Origin: CAVUNY01 sp963843535
GTDB taxonomy: Bacteria; Chloroflexota; Anaerolineae; Anaerolineales; Anaerolineaceae
Direction of reading: 5' to 3'
DNA: 64,000 bases
Assembly (NCBI GenBank): GCA_963843535.1
Contig: CAWJKU010000004.1
Span: forward strand, 186,001-250,000
The notes beneath the pieces are model-generated. The model was not told the DNA's origin. It saw nothing but the letters and a program-made list of their open reading frames with translations, and ran no database searches. Below are positions 17,927 to 26,023 of the stretch, piece after piece. The position numbers and the translations under genes are program-made. Numbering within the stretch: position 1 is the first letter of the stretch; each line of letters begins with the position of its first letter.

Positions 17927-17932
17927 ATTATA
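17927..17932 (-). promoter_or_regulatory. TATAAT box 6 nt before ICMT-like start (leaderless)
   Basis: A perfect TATAAT on the minus strand, then GCCCGT and the ATG at 17920. No Shine-Dalgarno sequence can be present in the transcript. Confidence 0.55.
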
Positions 17933-18080
17933 GCAGAATCCTTTCGTGATCCAGTAATCGGATACTCCTCGCCCTGGCGCCGAAGGCGCGCAGAGCGATG
18001 CGGGGAACGTGGATGGGCGAAATATAATACGATTGCCTTACCCTACCGTTATATGCCAAGCAGAAATTCTTATTCCGTTT

Positions 18081-18086
18081 TATAAT
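18081..18086 (+). promoter_or_regulatory. -10 box of the DUF3054 - ECF sigma - anti-sigma - Nudix run
   Basis: TATAAT 22 nt before the ATG at 18109. The short leader contains GGAGAG, which supports 18109 rather than an upstream in-frame ATG (18097) as the start. Confidence 0.5.
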
Positions 18087-18108
18087 CAACTGGGAAATGG
18101 AGAGACAC

Positions 18109-18516
18109 ATGGATAAACCACATTTCATGCCTCCCTGGGCTTTACTGGCAGGTGACATGCTGGTGTTGCTGGCAGTTACCCTGGCAGGATTTGAAAACCA
18201 CAGCAGCAGCCTGGCAGGCGGGCGCTGGTTGACCAGTTTCTTGCCGCTGGTGATCGCCTGGGGTCTGGTGGCGCCCTGGCTGGGAAATTACCAGCCTAAG
18301 ATTTGGAAGCAGCCTTACCAGGCCTGGCGAGCCCTGCTGGCGATGGTCCTGGCTGCGCCATTGGCGGGGTTCTTGCGCGCGCTGCTTTTGAGTGGAACGG
18401 TGATTCCAATTTTTGTGATGGCGCTGGGGGGTGTGGCGGCGCTTTCTATGACCGCATGGCGGGTAATTTGGGCGCTTTTAGCTGGCCGAGAATTTGAATG
18501 GACGAAACCGCGTTAA
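18109..18516 (+). CDS. DUF3054 small membrane protein
   Basis: A 135-residue membrane protein with four hydrophobic segments (LLAGDMLVLLAVTLAG, SFLPLVIAWGLVAPWLG, RALLAMVLAAPLAGFLRAL, PIFVMALGGVAALSMTAWRVIWALLAG), which matches the DUF3054 family. Function unknown. It overlaps the following sigma gene by 19 bp, so the two are translationally linked. Confidence 0.8.
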   Translation: MDKPHFMPPWALLAGDMLVLLAVTLAGFENHSSSLAGGRWLTSFLPLVIAWGLVAPWLGNYQPKIWKQPYQAWRALLAMVLAAPLAGFLRALLLSGTVIPIFVMALGGVAALSMTAWRVIWALLAGREFEWTKPR

Positions 18517-19106
18517 TCCAGGCCGCCCAAAAAGGCGACTTGGATTCATTCAACCGCCTGGTACTTGCCTACCAGGATATGGCGTTTAACCTGGCGTACC
18601 GCATGCTGTCGGAGGATGCGGCTGCCCAGGATGCCACCCAGATGGCATTTATGAACGCATACCGCAGTCTCAGCAGCTACCGCGGCGGATCGTTTCGCGC
18701 CTGGGTGCTGCGTATGGTCACCAATACCTGCTATGACGAGCTTCGCCGGCGAAAACGCCATCCCACAACGCCGTTGGAGCCGGTGGACCCGGATGGTGAG
18801 GATGAGATCGAATCTCCTACCTGGATGGCCGATGACAGCCCATCGCCAGAGGAGGAATTTGACCAGGCGGAATTGAACCAGGCGGTGCAGCACTGCATTA
18901 ATGACCTGCCGGAAGATTTCCGAGCCGTGGTGATAATGGTAGATATTGAGGGCCTGGATTACCAGGAAGTCGCTGAGGCGACGAACAATCCTTTAGGGAC
19001 GATTAAAAGCCGCCTCGCGCGTGCCAGGATCAGGCTGCGCGAATGCCTGCAAGGATTCTGGGAACTTTTACCCGCCCAATTTCGTCTGCAAGGTGAGGAA
19101 CAATGA
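18498..19106 (+). CDS. ECF RNA polymerase sigma factor (RpoE-like)
   Basis: A 202-residue sigma factor. Region 2 shows DSFNRLVLAYQDMAFNLAYRML, AQDATQMAFMNAYRSLSSY and FRAWVLRMVTNTCYDELRRRKR. Region 4 has LPEDFRAVVIMVDIEGLDYQEVAE and NNPLGTIKSRLARARIRLREC. An acidic linker (DPDGEDEIESPTW) separates them. Its stop overlaps the start of the two-helix anti-sigma gene. This is a second sigma/anti-sigma pair, different in type from the one at 1.6-3.0 kb. Confidence 0.95.
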   Translation: MDETALIQAAQKGDLDSFNRLVLAYQDMAFNLAYRMLSEDAAAQDATQMAFMNAYRSLSSYRGGSFRAWVLRMVTNTCYDELRRRKRHPTTPLEPVDPDGEDEIESPTWMADDSPSPEEEFDQAELNQAVQHCINDLPEDFRAVVIMVDIEGLDYQEVAEATNNPLGTIKSRLARARIRLRECLQGFWELLPAQFRLQGEEQ

Positions 19107-19987
19107 TGACAACCCCGCTCACCCCACAAGACTGGGAAACACTCTCTGCATATCTGGACGGGCAGCTCACGATAACGGAAAGGCGCCAGCTTCAAGATCT
19201 CATTGTGCTGCGTCCGGAGTTAAAGCAGGGACTGGTGGAACTTCGCCGGACCCAGGCTGTGCTGCGGGCTGCGCCCAAGCGCCGGGCTCCTCGAAATTTC
19301 ACACTGTCTGCGGCCATGGCCCAAAAGGCTCGTCCGAGGTTTCGCTGGGGTTGGATGCCTTCCTTTAGCTTCGCTTCAGCCCTGGCAACGATATTATTGG
19401 TACTCTCCTTCTTCTTCCGCCTGACCCCTGGTCAATTATCGTTCTTTACGCCGATAGCGGCGCAAGCGCCCCTGACCGCGGCTCAGGAAAATGCCAGCAG
19501 CGGAGAGAATCCCCCGATCATCGTCTGGAATCAACCGGGCTTCGGGGGCGGCTCTCCAGTCGGAGGAATGGGAGGAGCGGAAAGCTCGGCAGGAAAAGGG
19601 ACCGGTCCTGCGGTAGACAGCCAGGCGGCGCCGGAAGCGACCCCGCCTGTCGCGGAGACCAATCCCAGTCCCGATCTTCCCCCGGCGCTGGCAGCTGCAC
19701 CCACAGAGACTCCGGCGCCTTCGGCTGAGCCAAAACTTGCCGCTCCCGTGGCGTCCCAACCTACCGCTGCGGCTGGAACTACCCGGGATGCCTATGGAAA
19801 CGGCCCGATCTTGGGAATTGCGCCGACCGAAGAGCGCGGCAAGATGGTTGTTCCCACACAGACTATGTCCTATCAGTCCGAGCGGACAACCGCTGATATT
19901 TGGATGTACGTTCAAATCGGCCTGGCGGGTGTCGCCGTAATTTTTGCCCTGGCAGCATTTTTTGCCTGGAGGAAAGCACAGCATTGA
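19103..19987 (+). CDS. Membrane anti-sigma factor with Pro/Ala-rich extracytoplasmic segment
   Basis: A 294-residue protein starting 4 bp inside the sigma gene. The N-terminal 70 residues (DWETLSAYLDGQLTITERRQ) resemble anti-sigma N-domains but lack the H-x3-C-x2-C zinc site. A first membrane helix (about 88-107) leads to a 150-residue Gly/Pro/Ala-rich low-complexity region, and a second helix (about 270-290) ends the protein. The two-helix topology puts the disordered region outside, a plausible signal-sensing or proteolysis target. Partner is inferred to be the preceding sigma factor. Confidence 0.8.
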   Translation: MMTTPLTPQDWETLSAYLDGQLTITERRQLQDLIVLRPELKQGLVELRRTQAVLRAAPKRRAPRNFTLSAAMAQKARPRFRWGWMPSFSFASALATILLVLSFFFRLTPGQLSFFTPIAAQAPLTAAQENASSGENPPIIVWNQPGFGGGSPVGGMGGAESSAGKGTGPAVDSQAAPEATPPVAETNPSPDLPPALAAAPTETPAPSAEPKLAAPVASQPTAAAGTTRDAYGNGPILGIAPTEERGKMVVPTQTMSYQSERTTADIWMYVQIGLAGVAVIFALAAFFAWRKAQH

Positions 19988-20472
19988 ATGACAAACCGGT
20001 AAAATATTGCCCTTTCTGCGGCGTTCTGGTAGAACGCCGCTTTCTATTTGGCGAGGAACGCCCGGTGTGCCCGCAGTGCGGGTGGATCCATTTTGAAGAT
20101 CCCAAAGTGGCAGCCGGGGTGCTGGTCGAGCGTGAGGGTAAGGTTCTCCTCGTGCGGCGCGTCAACGATCCTCAAAAAGGCTTGTGGAGTTTTCCGGCCG
20201 GTTTTGTGAATGCATATGAAGATCCGGCGCGCGCTGCCGAACGGGAATGCCTGGAGGAAACAGGCCTTGAGGTCAGTGCGACCCGCCTGGCAGCGTTAAT
20301 TTCGGGCAGGGAACATCCGCGTGGAGCAGATATTGTGCTGGTGTATGAGGCGGCGGTCACTGGCGGCCGGCTGTCAGCCGGTGATGACGCGGACCTGGCC
20401 GAGTTCTTCGCGCGCGATGACCTTCCGGCGCTGGCTTTTCGAGCCACATGCCAGGCGCTTGGCCTGGAATAG
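19984..20472 (+). CDS. Nudix hydrolase with N-terminal zinc ribbon
   Basis: A 162-residue protein that starts with TTG overlapping the anti-sigma stop (TTGA), with GGAGGA upstream. A zinc ribbon CPFCG...CPQCG precedes the Nudix fold. The Nudix box is GFVNAYEDPARAAERECLEETGLEV split as G-x5-E-x7-REC-LEE-TG, with the metal-binding glutamates present. It resembles NudC/ADP-ribose-type hydrolases; substrate unknown. Confidence 0.85.
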   Translation: MNDKPVKYCPFCGVLVERRFLFGEERPVCPQCGWIHFEDPKVAAGVLVEREGKVLLVRRVNDPQKGLWSFPAGFVNAYEDPARAAERECLEETGLEVSATRLAALISGREHPRGADIVLVYEAAVTGGRLSAGDDADLAEFFARDDLPALAFRATCQALGLE

Positions 20473-20492
20473 CTACAATCCATTCATAATTT

Positions 20493-20542
20493 TTTAAACA
20501 GGTAGAAATTGGCGTGCAAGTGCCAATTTCTACCTGTTTAAA
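20493..20542. terminator. 21-bp perfect inverted repeat between Nudix gene and ftsK
   Basis: The arms at 20493-20513 and 20522-20542 are perfectly complementary over 21 bp with an 8-nt loop. A/T-rich arm ends flank a GGC/GCC top, so the 3' arm passes through AATTT and TTTAAA. It can act as a bidirectional terminator-like hairpin or an operator. It lies just upstream of the ftsK -10 box. Confidence 0.5.
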
Positions 20543-20562
20543 TTTACCCTTGCTCGATAAGG

Positions 20563-20568
20563 TATAAT
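20563..20568 (+). promoter_or_regulatory. -10 box of ftsK
   Basis: TATAAT 14 nt before the ATG at 20583. The predicted leader is about 7 nt and carries no recognisable Shine-Dalgarno. Confidence 0.45.
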
Positions 20569-20582
20569 AAGAAATACGTTCT

Positions 20583-22952
20583 ATGCCTAAACTAACTGCT
20601 CGTTCTCAAAAACCTGGTGGTTCGGCCAAAAAAGGCAGCCGGCCGGCGCCGAAACCTGCTGCAAAGGCCACGCCGCGCATCCCCAAAAAAGCTCCCGCGC
20701 GTAAACGTAGCGACTGGTCATGGGGCAAGGTGTCGCCTGAGCGCAAAATGGATTTCCTTGGGATTGGGTTGGCGCTGATCGGCTTGCTTACTTTGCTGTC
20801 TTTGCTGTCGCCCAGCCACGGCACGGTCACCGGGGCGTGGGTGCAGGTGCTCAGCCAGGTGGCCGGTTGGGGGACATTTGTCCTGCCGCTGGCGTTATTG
20901 ATCGTGGGTTTGTGGCTTTTATTCCGTAATATTGAAAAATTGCCCTTGCTTTCTGGCGTGCGGTTGACCGGCATTGGGCTGATCTACCTGAACCTGCTGG
21001 CTGTTCTCCATCTTTTAGGCGGCGGCGGGCGCGAATTAGCTCAAAACGGACAGGGGGGTGGTTATTTGGGTTTCCTATTTGAGCGGCTGCTTAAGGACAG
21101 TATTGGGCCGGCAGGTATGATTGTAGCCCTGATTGCCTGGTTTTTGCTCGCTCTGGCTTTTTCGTTTGACCTTTCACTGACTGATTTGTTCGGGCCGCTT
21201 GTTGAACGTATCCGGCGCGCCTGGCGCGAACGCAAGAGCCTCACCGAATCGGCGAGCAGCGGACATTCATCTGGCGAAGGCCGTTTGAATCTCCCGACCT
21301 CATCCGCTTCCAGCGAGCTGCCGCCGGATTTTCGCCCGCTGACCGGGCGCAGTGGCTCTTCCACGCACAGCAGCGCCAACACGGCTCCTGTCCAGCGTTC
21401 GTCCCAGGTCTCTCTATCGGCGGACTCGAACCATTCGGAACAAAGCCTGATCCCGCCTGCTCCGGCCCCGGCTGGGCCTGGCTGGGCCGTGCCCTCGGTT
21501 GAGGTTATTCTCGACCCGGCGGAGCCTGTTTTTGCCCAGGCCAACCAGGACCTCGACCGGCAAAGGATCATTGAAGACACCCTGGCGGCATTTGGAGCGC
21601 CGGCGCACGTGGTGGAGACGCACCGCGGCCCGACGGTGACCCAGTATGGGGTCGAGCCAGATTTTGTAGAATCCCGCGGCCAGCGGATGCGGGTGCGGGT
21701 CAGTAAAATTGTGGCACTCACCGACGATATCGCCCTGGCCCTGGCAGCGCCGCGCATCCGCATTCAGGCCCCGGTTCCCGGGCGGAACTACGTAGGGATT
21801 GAAGTGCCGAATACCGAGATCACCCGCGTTACGCTGAGCGAGGTGATGGAAAGCGAATCATACCTGAAGATCCGCTCGCAGCTGCGCTTCGCGGTGGGCA
21901 AAGACGTTTCAGGCAAGCCGGTTTCGTATGACCTGTCGACGATGCCGCACCTGCTGATCGCCGGGACGACCGGGGCAGGAAAATCGGTGTGTGTTAACTC
22001 AATCCTGTGTTGTTTGCTGCTCGAAAATTCGCCGACGGACCTGCGCCTGGTCCTGGTCGACCCAAAACGCGTGGAACTGACCGGATACAACGGCATTCCG
22101 CACCTGCTGGCGCCGGTTATTACCGATGCCGAACGAGTGGTAGGCGCCTTGCAGTGGATGATGCGCGAAATGGACAGCCGCTATAAGAAGTTTTCGCGCA
22201 ATGCCGTGCGCAATATCCAGGAATTTAACGCGAAACAGCTGGGCGAACACCTGCCATACCTGGTGATCGTGATTGATGAGCTGGCGGATTTAATGATGTT
22301 GGCGCCAGAAGAAACCGAACGTGCGATCACCCGCCTGGCTCAACTGGCGCGCGCCACCGGAATTCATATGATCCTGGCAACCCAGCGCCCATCAGTGGAC
22401 GTGGTCACCGGCCTGATAAAAGCCAACTTCCCGGCGCGGATTGCTTTCGCCGTGGCTTCGATGATTGACAGCCGGGTTATCCTGGACCAACCCGGGGCCG
22501 AGCGCTTGCTAGGACGCGGGGATATGCTGTTTCAGGCGCCGGATGCTCCAGCTCCGGTGCGTCTGCAGGGGGTGTGGGTTTCCGAAAGCGAAATCCAGCG
22601 GTTGGTAGATTACTGGCGATTGGCTGCCGCGGCGGTACCCTCCAGTCCACCGGCCGAAGGGGCCCCGGTGGATGCACTGCCGTCCGGCATACCTCTCAAA
22701 CAAAATCCGCTGTGGGATTTACAGGAAGCTGAAGGCAGCGATCCGCTCACTTCGGAGGCGATCGATCTGATCCGGCGCGAAGGGAGGGCCTCAATCACCA
22801 TGCTGCAGCGAAAGATGCGCATTGGCTATACCCGTGCCGCGCGCATGATCGATGCCCTGGAACAAAAGGGGATTATTGCGCCACCGCAGGCGAATTCCCA
22901 GATTCGGGAAGTGCTCGATTACGGGCCAAACGGCCCGCCAAAGGAAGAATAG
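20583..22952 (+). CDS. ftsK: DNA translocase FtsK/SpoIIIE
   Basis: A 789-residue translocase that pumps chromosomal DNA through the division septum. A basic N-terminal tail is followed by four membrane segments (about 60-210), a Ser/Pro-rich linker, the alpha/beta motor with Walker A GTTGAGKS (about 460-467) and Walker B LVIVIDELADLMM, an ATQRPSVDVVTG segment, and a C-terminal winged-helix gamma domain (DLIRREGRASITMLQRKMRIGYTRAARMIDALEQKGII) that in family members reads KOPS-type sequences. Confidence 0.95.
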   Translation: MPKLTARSQKPGGSAKKGSRPAPKPAAKATPRIPKKAPARKRSDWSWGKVSPERKMDFLGIGLALIGLLTLLSLLSPSHGTVTGAWVQVLSQVAGWGTFVLPLALLIVGLWLLFRNIEKLPLLSGVRLTGIGLIYLNLLAVLHLLGGGGRELAQNGQGGGYLGFLFERLLKDSIGPAGMIVALIAWFLLALAFSFDLSLTDLFGPLVERIRRAWRERKSLTESASSGHSSGEGRLNLPTSSASSELPPDFRPLTGRSGSSTHSSANTAPVQRSSQVSLSADSNHSEQSLIPPAPAPAGPGWAVPSVEVILDPAEPVFAQANQDLDRQRIIEDTLAAFGAPAHVVETHRGPTVTQYGVEPDFVESRGQRMRVRVSKIVALTDDIALALAAPRIRIQAPVPGRNYVGIEVPNTEITRVTLSEVMESESYLKIRSQLRFAVGKDVSGKPVSYDLSTMPHLLIAGTTGAGKSVCVNSILCCLLLENSPTDLRLVLVDPKRVELTGYNGIPHLLAPVITDAERVVGALQWMMREMDSRYKKFSRNAVRNIQEFNAKQLGEHLPYLVIVIDELADLMMLAPEETERAITRLAQLARATGIHMILATQRPSVDVVTGLIKANFPARIAFAVASMIDSRVILDQPGAERLLGRGDMLFQAPDAPAPVRLQGVWVSESEIQRLVDYWRLAAAAVPSSPPAEGAPVDALPSGIPLKQNPLWDLQEAEGSDPLTSEAIDLIRREGRASITMLQRKMRIGYTRAARMIDALEQKGIIAPPQANSQIREVLDYGPNGPPKEE

Positions 22953-23019
22953 TGCTTGCGTAGGGAATTGCCGCTGGTAGTTCCGTATCCCTCGTCAACA
23001 AAAAGTGAAAGGATTGCTG

Positions 23020-23946
23020 ATGTTTATTGTTAAACCGTATTCCCAGCAAGATCCTCAGTGGAAGAACCGCCAGTTGGGTCTCAACCCACAGACCACGATT
23101 GGCAAAATGGGCTGCTTACTCACCGATCTGGCGATGGTGGCAGCAGGATTTGGTTTTGAGGAGACCCCTGCCTCCTTGAACCAGAAAATGACCGCTTTAG
23201 GCCCGAATGTGGGCTTTATCGGTGAGCTGATTATCCCGGCAGCCATTCCGCGGGTGCTGCCTGGGATGATTTTCCGCGATTTCATGCGCTGCGCGGATAC
23301 CCCCGCGCCCATGGAGCGCATCGATGCCGCCCTGGCAGCCGGCTGGCCGGTGATTGTAGAATTAGATTATGACCCCAAACCGGACCTGCAAAACCATTGG
23401 GTGGTGCTGTACGATAAACAGGATGGCGATTACCTGCTGCAAGATCCCTGGCCTTTCCCATCGGAAGCTGGGCCGGTGCGCCTCTCCAGGAGCCGTTTTG
23501 CTTTCGCGGGTTCAGCCGAGAAAATCATCACCGCGGTTGTGTGGATGGAAGGCCCCAGCCAGCCGGTGAATAAACCCGAAGGAGCCGTCCGCGTTTACAC
23601 CACGGTCGATGGGCTGGCTCTCCGCTCGGCGCCGGTCATCGACCCGGCGAATCTTGTCAAACGCGTGCCCCTGCTGGAGGAGCTGTACTCCCTGGAGCCG
23701 GTGGATGACACTTTGTTCAAAGTAGGGACGGCGAACCAGTGGCTGCACGTGCAGGACGCGGAAGGCCTCCAGGCTTATACGGCAGCCTGGTATTTGAACA
23801 CGAAGCGCGAAGTGCCCGGCGAGCCACCCGCGCCGCCCCCTGCGACCCAGGGCGAGCCTTTAAAATATATGCGTCTGTCGACCAGCTTGCCCTGCGCAGC
23901 CAGCCTGTCGTCAGCCCGGAGACTCTGCTCACGCGCTTGCCGATAG
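23020..23946 (+). CDS. C39-like peptidase-domain protein with SH3-type repeat (zero-frame product)
   Basis: A 308-residue zero-frame product. The N-terminal 180 residues resemble a C39_2 domain (MGCLLTDLAMVAAGFG with the Cys, NHWVVLYDKQDGDYLLQDPW with the His and Asp). One bacterial-SH3-like repeat follows (VRVYTTVDGLALRSAPV...NQWLHVQDAEGLQAYTAAWYL). Reading then passes a T_TTA_AAA heptamer (23859-23865) and runs 27 further codons of non-homologous sequence to a stop. Two more SH3 repeats continue in the -1 frame. ATG 23020 is chosen because AAAGGA precedes it. No signal peptide is apparent. Confidence 0.75.
   Translation: MFIVKPYSQQDPQWKNRQLGLNPQTTIGKMGCLLTDLAMVAAGFGFEETPASLNQKMTALGPNVGFIGELIIPAAIPRVLPGMIFRDFMRCADTPAPMERIDAALAAGWPVIVELDYDPKPDLQNHWVVLYDKQDGDYLLQDPWPFPSEAGPVRLSRSRFAFAGSAEKIITAVVWMEGPSQPVNKPEGAVRVYTTVDGLALRSAPVIDPANLVKRVPLLEELYSLEPVDDTLFKVGTANQWLHVQDAEGLQAYTAAWYLNTKREVPGEPPAPPPATQGEPLKYMRLSTSLPCAASLSSARRLCSRACR
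23859..23865 (+). promoter_or_regulatory. Candidate -1 ribosomal frameshift slippery heptamer
   Basis: TTTAAAA phased as T_TTA_AAA relative to the zero frame of the preceding gene, the canonical X_XXY_YYZ form. A -1 slip here joins the first SH3-like repeat to repeats 2 and 3. No stimulatory structure was firmly identified by eye. Confidence 0.45.
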
Positions 23947-24377
23947 GTTGCGAGTTGACGACCCTCGAACCGCCAGCCGATGTCGTGCGCAAGGTGGGAG
24001 TGTTGGATTTATGGCTGAAGGTAAAAATTCCGGCTGGAGACGAAGGTTTTGTCGCCGCCTGGTACACCACCGTTGTCCAGCCGCTGGGTCTTGGGCCGGT
24101 TGGCATCCCGCTGTCGGCGCCGCCGGCGCCGGTTGAGCAGCCAGCGAAGGATTTTCACGTCATCACCACCGTCCCAGCCCTGGCGCTGCGCACGAAGCCG
24201 CAGATTTCACCGGACACGATGATCAAGCGCGTGCCATTTCTCACCAAACTACTGGTATTGGAGCCGGCCGAGGAGGCACGCCAGAAAATTGGCGGCAGCG
24301 GGCAGTGGCTCAAGGTACGCGATCCGGCCAACGACGATGGTTTCATCGCGGCCTGGTTCGTTAAACCGGCAGCTTAA
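23859..24377 (+). other. -1-frame continuation encoding SH3-like repeats 2 and 3
   Basis: Continues the C39/SH3 gene in the -1 frame. It reads FKIYASVDQLALRSQPVVSP...DLWLKVKIPAGDEGFVAAWY (repeat 2) and FHVITTVPALALRTKPQISP...GQWLKVRDPANDDGFIAAWF (repeat 3), clearly homologous to repeat 1 in the zero frame. No independent ribosome binding site plus start precedes repeat 2. So this is either the product of programmed frameshifting (about 452 residues in all), an inactivating indel, or a sequencing error. It ends 4 bp into the convergent rsmE gene. Confidence 0.75.
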
Positions 24378-25126
24378 CTTTCTTCTAATTCATGCAGGAT
24401 GATGGCGGCGGCGGCAATTGCCGCCGTTTCCATGCGTAGAATGCGTTTGCCAAGCGAGACCGGCACCAACCCGGCACTTCGCGCCAGGGAGATTTCTTCC
24501 TCGGCGAAACCGCCCTCCGGGCCGATGCATAATGCCAGGTGAGGAATGATCTCGCCGCCCGGCTGCCGGAGGCGGTCCAGCGCAGGTTTGATGCGCAACG
24601 ATTTTTCTCCCTCCCAGGCTACCAGGCCGGGTATCGATTGAGATTGGAAATAACGCAGGGCTTCTTCCAGGCGCAGGGGGGCAGACAGGGTAGGGATTCG
24701 CCCGCGCTCGGACTGCTCGGCTGCTTCTTGCAAAATTCGCCGCCAGCGGTCGAGCTTCGAGCGGTTTTCTTCACTGGACTGCACCAGGCTGCGGCTGGTA
24801 ATCACCGGAACAAACTCAACCGCGCCGATTTCCGTGCATTTTTGCAGCATCCATTCAAATTTCTCGCGCTGGGTCATCCCCAGGTACAGCGTCAGGCGAG
24901 TGCGCGGCTCGCCGCCAGCCGGCTGCGTATTGAGAATACTTCCTTGGGCGCCGCGAGAAGCGACAATTTCCAGGACCACCTCGTATTCACTTCCGGCATT
25001 GTCCAGCACGATCACCTTCTGCCCGGCGCGCAGGTGCAGCACCGCGGCAATCTGGCGTGATATCTCCGATGGAAAGTGCACCGCGTTTTTTTCGATATTG
25101 GAGGGAGGTACAAAAAATCGATGCAT
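24374..25126 (-). CDS. rsmE: 16S rRNA m3U1498 methyltransferase RsmE
   Basis: A 250-residue SPOUT methyltransferase. The N-terminal PUA-like part has MHRFFVPPSNIEKNAVHFP. The trefoil-knot domain has LGMTQREKFEWMLQKCTEIGAVEFVPV, the WRRILQEAAEQSERGRIP motif, CIGPEGGFAEEEI and LGKRILRMETAAIAAAAII, the SAM-binding knot. It lies 20 bp after rsmI on the same strand, so the two rRNA methylases are probably cotranscribed. Confidence 0.95.
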   Translation of the reverse strand: MHRFFVPPSNIEKNAVHFPSEISRQIAAVLHLRAGQKVIVLDNAGSEYEVVLEIVASRGAQGSILNTQPAGGEPRTRLTLYLGMTQREKFEWMLQKCTEIGAVEFVPVITSRSLVQSSEENRSKLDRWRRILQEAAEQSERGRIPTLSAPLRLEEALRYFQSQSIPGLVAWEGEKSLRIKPALDRLRQPGGEIIPHLALCIGPEGGFAEEEISLARSAGLVPVSLGKRILRMETAAIAAAAIILHELEES

Positions 25127-25146
25127 ACCGGGTTCGCTGGGAAGGG

Positions 25147-25854
25147 TTAATCGACCGGCAGCGGCTCGTCCGCGGGTTCAGTAGAATGGTCCAACCGCCC
25201 GCCGATCACGATGGTATACTCGCCGCGCCCTTCCTGGTTTTCAAGGCGGGCAAGCAGTTCTGAGATCTTCCCGCGCCATACAGCTTCAAACATCTTGGTC
25301 AGGTCGTTGGCCAACGCTGCCGGGCGGTCGCCGAACACCGCCAGGGCATCCTGTAAAAAGGCCTTCAAGCGGTAGGGGCTTTCGTAAAAGATCAGGGTGT
25401 GGGGTGAATTTGCGTCTTGCGCCAGCCAGCGTTTGCGCGGGCCGGGTTTACGCGGGCCAAAACCGCGGAAAGTGAAGCTGTGCACTGGCAGGCCGGAGAG
25501 GATCAGGGCCGGAATGACTGCGCTGGGGCCGGGGATGGCGGTCAGGTCTAAACCGGCATCGATCACGCCCCGCGCCAGCAGGTAGCCGGGATCCGAGACG
25601 GCCGGGCTGCCCGCGTTGGTGACCAGGGCAATCGACTTGCCGTCCTTCAGCAGCTCCAACAAGCGCGGAAGCACTTTTTGTTCGTTGTATTCGTGAAATG
25701 AGATCTGAGGCTTTTTGATCTCGAAATGCTTGAACAGCAAACCGGTCTTGCGCGTGTCCTCGCTGGCCACATAATCTACGGTTTTCAGGATTTCGAGGGC
25801 ACGCAGGGTGATATCCCCCAGATTGCCGATCGGCGTGGCGACTAAGTAAAGCAT
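25147..25854 (-). CDS. rsmI: 16S rRNA (C1402 2'-O) methyltransferase RsmI
   Basis: A 235-residue tetrapyrrole-methylase-fold enzyme: MLYLVATPIGNLGDITLRAL, VASEDTRKTGLLFKHF, ALVTNAGSPAVSDPGYLL, AIPGPSAVIPALILSGLP and FYESPYRLKAFLQDA. The ATG at 25854 is chosen because family alignment starts there and a TATACT box lies only 6 nt upstream. Followed by rsmE. Confidence 0.95.
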   Translation of the reverse strand: MLYLVATPIGNLGDITLRALEILKTVDYVASEDTRKTGLLFKHFEIKKPQISFHEYNEQKVLPRLLELLKDGKSIALVTNAGSPAVSDPGYLLARGVIDAGLDLTAIPGPSAVIPALILSGLPVHSFTFRGFGPRKPGPRKRWLAQDANSPHTLIFYESPYRLKAFLQDALAVFGDRPAALANDLTKMFEAVWRGKISELLARLENQEGRGEYTIVIGGRLDHSTEPADEPLPVD

Positions 25855-25860
25855 ATTGCC

Positions 25861-25866
25861 AGTATA
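25861..25866 (-). promoter_or_regulatory. rsmI: -10 box 6 nt before rsmI start (leaderless)
   Basis: TATACT on the minus strand, then GGCAAT and the rsmI ATG. The insertion sequence starting at 26024 lies 158 bp upstream and leaves this promoter intact. Confidence 0.5.
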
Positions 25867-25892
25867 ACATACTGGCGGTGCCCCACCCCCAA

Positions 25893-25914
25893 CCCCTCCC
25901 CAATCGGGGAGGGG
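25893..25914. repeat. C-rich palindromic intergenic repeat
   Basis: CCCCTCCCC, a 4-nt AATC loop and GGGGAGGGG, preceded by CCCCACCCCCAA. Similar C-rich/G-rich palindromes occur at 42098-42152 and 55143-55166, with a half copy near 41954. Confidence 0.6.
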
Positions 25915-25927
25915 AGATAGAGGAAAG

Positions 25928-25966
25928 CGGGGATATTTTGCGGCGAAACGCCGCAAAATATCCCCG
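25928..25966. repeat. T-first/A-last palindrome (element P1)
   Basis: A perfect 18-bp stem (CGGGGATATTTTGCGGCG and its complement) around an AAA loop. The T4 tract is in the 5' arm and the A4 tract in the 3' arm, opposite to an intrinsic terminator. It sits between the divergent rsmI and VOC genes, where no terminator is needed. Confidence 0.7.
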
Positions 25967-26013
25967 AACCCCTGATTTTCTCCCGCTTCTCGCTTTGGGA
26001 CGCTCCGCCCCTA

Positions 26014-26023
26014 CGGGCGCACC
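26014..26023. repeat. Target-site duplication, left copy
   Basis: CGGGCGCACC immediately outside the left inverted repeat, identical to 27508-27517. The 10-bp length is within the range seen for IS4-family insertions. Confidence 0.85.

Noticed and set aside
20493..20542. Member of the T-first palindrome family
   Set aside because: Its 5' arm has A-rich segments before the GC top and its 3' arm reads GCCAATTT, the polarity of a terminator, so it is kept apart.
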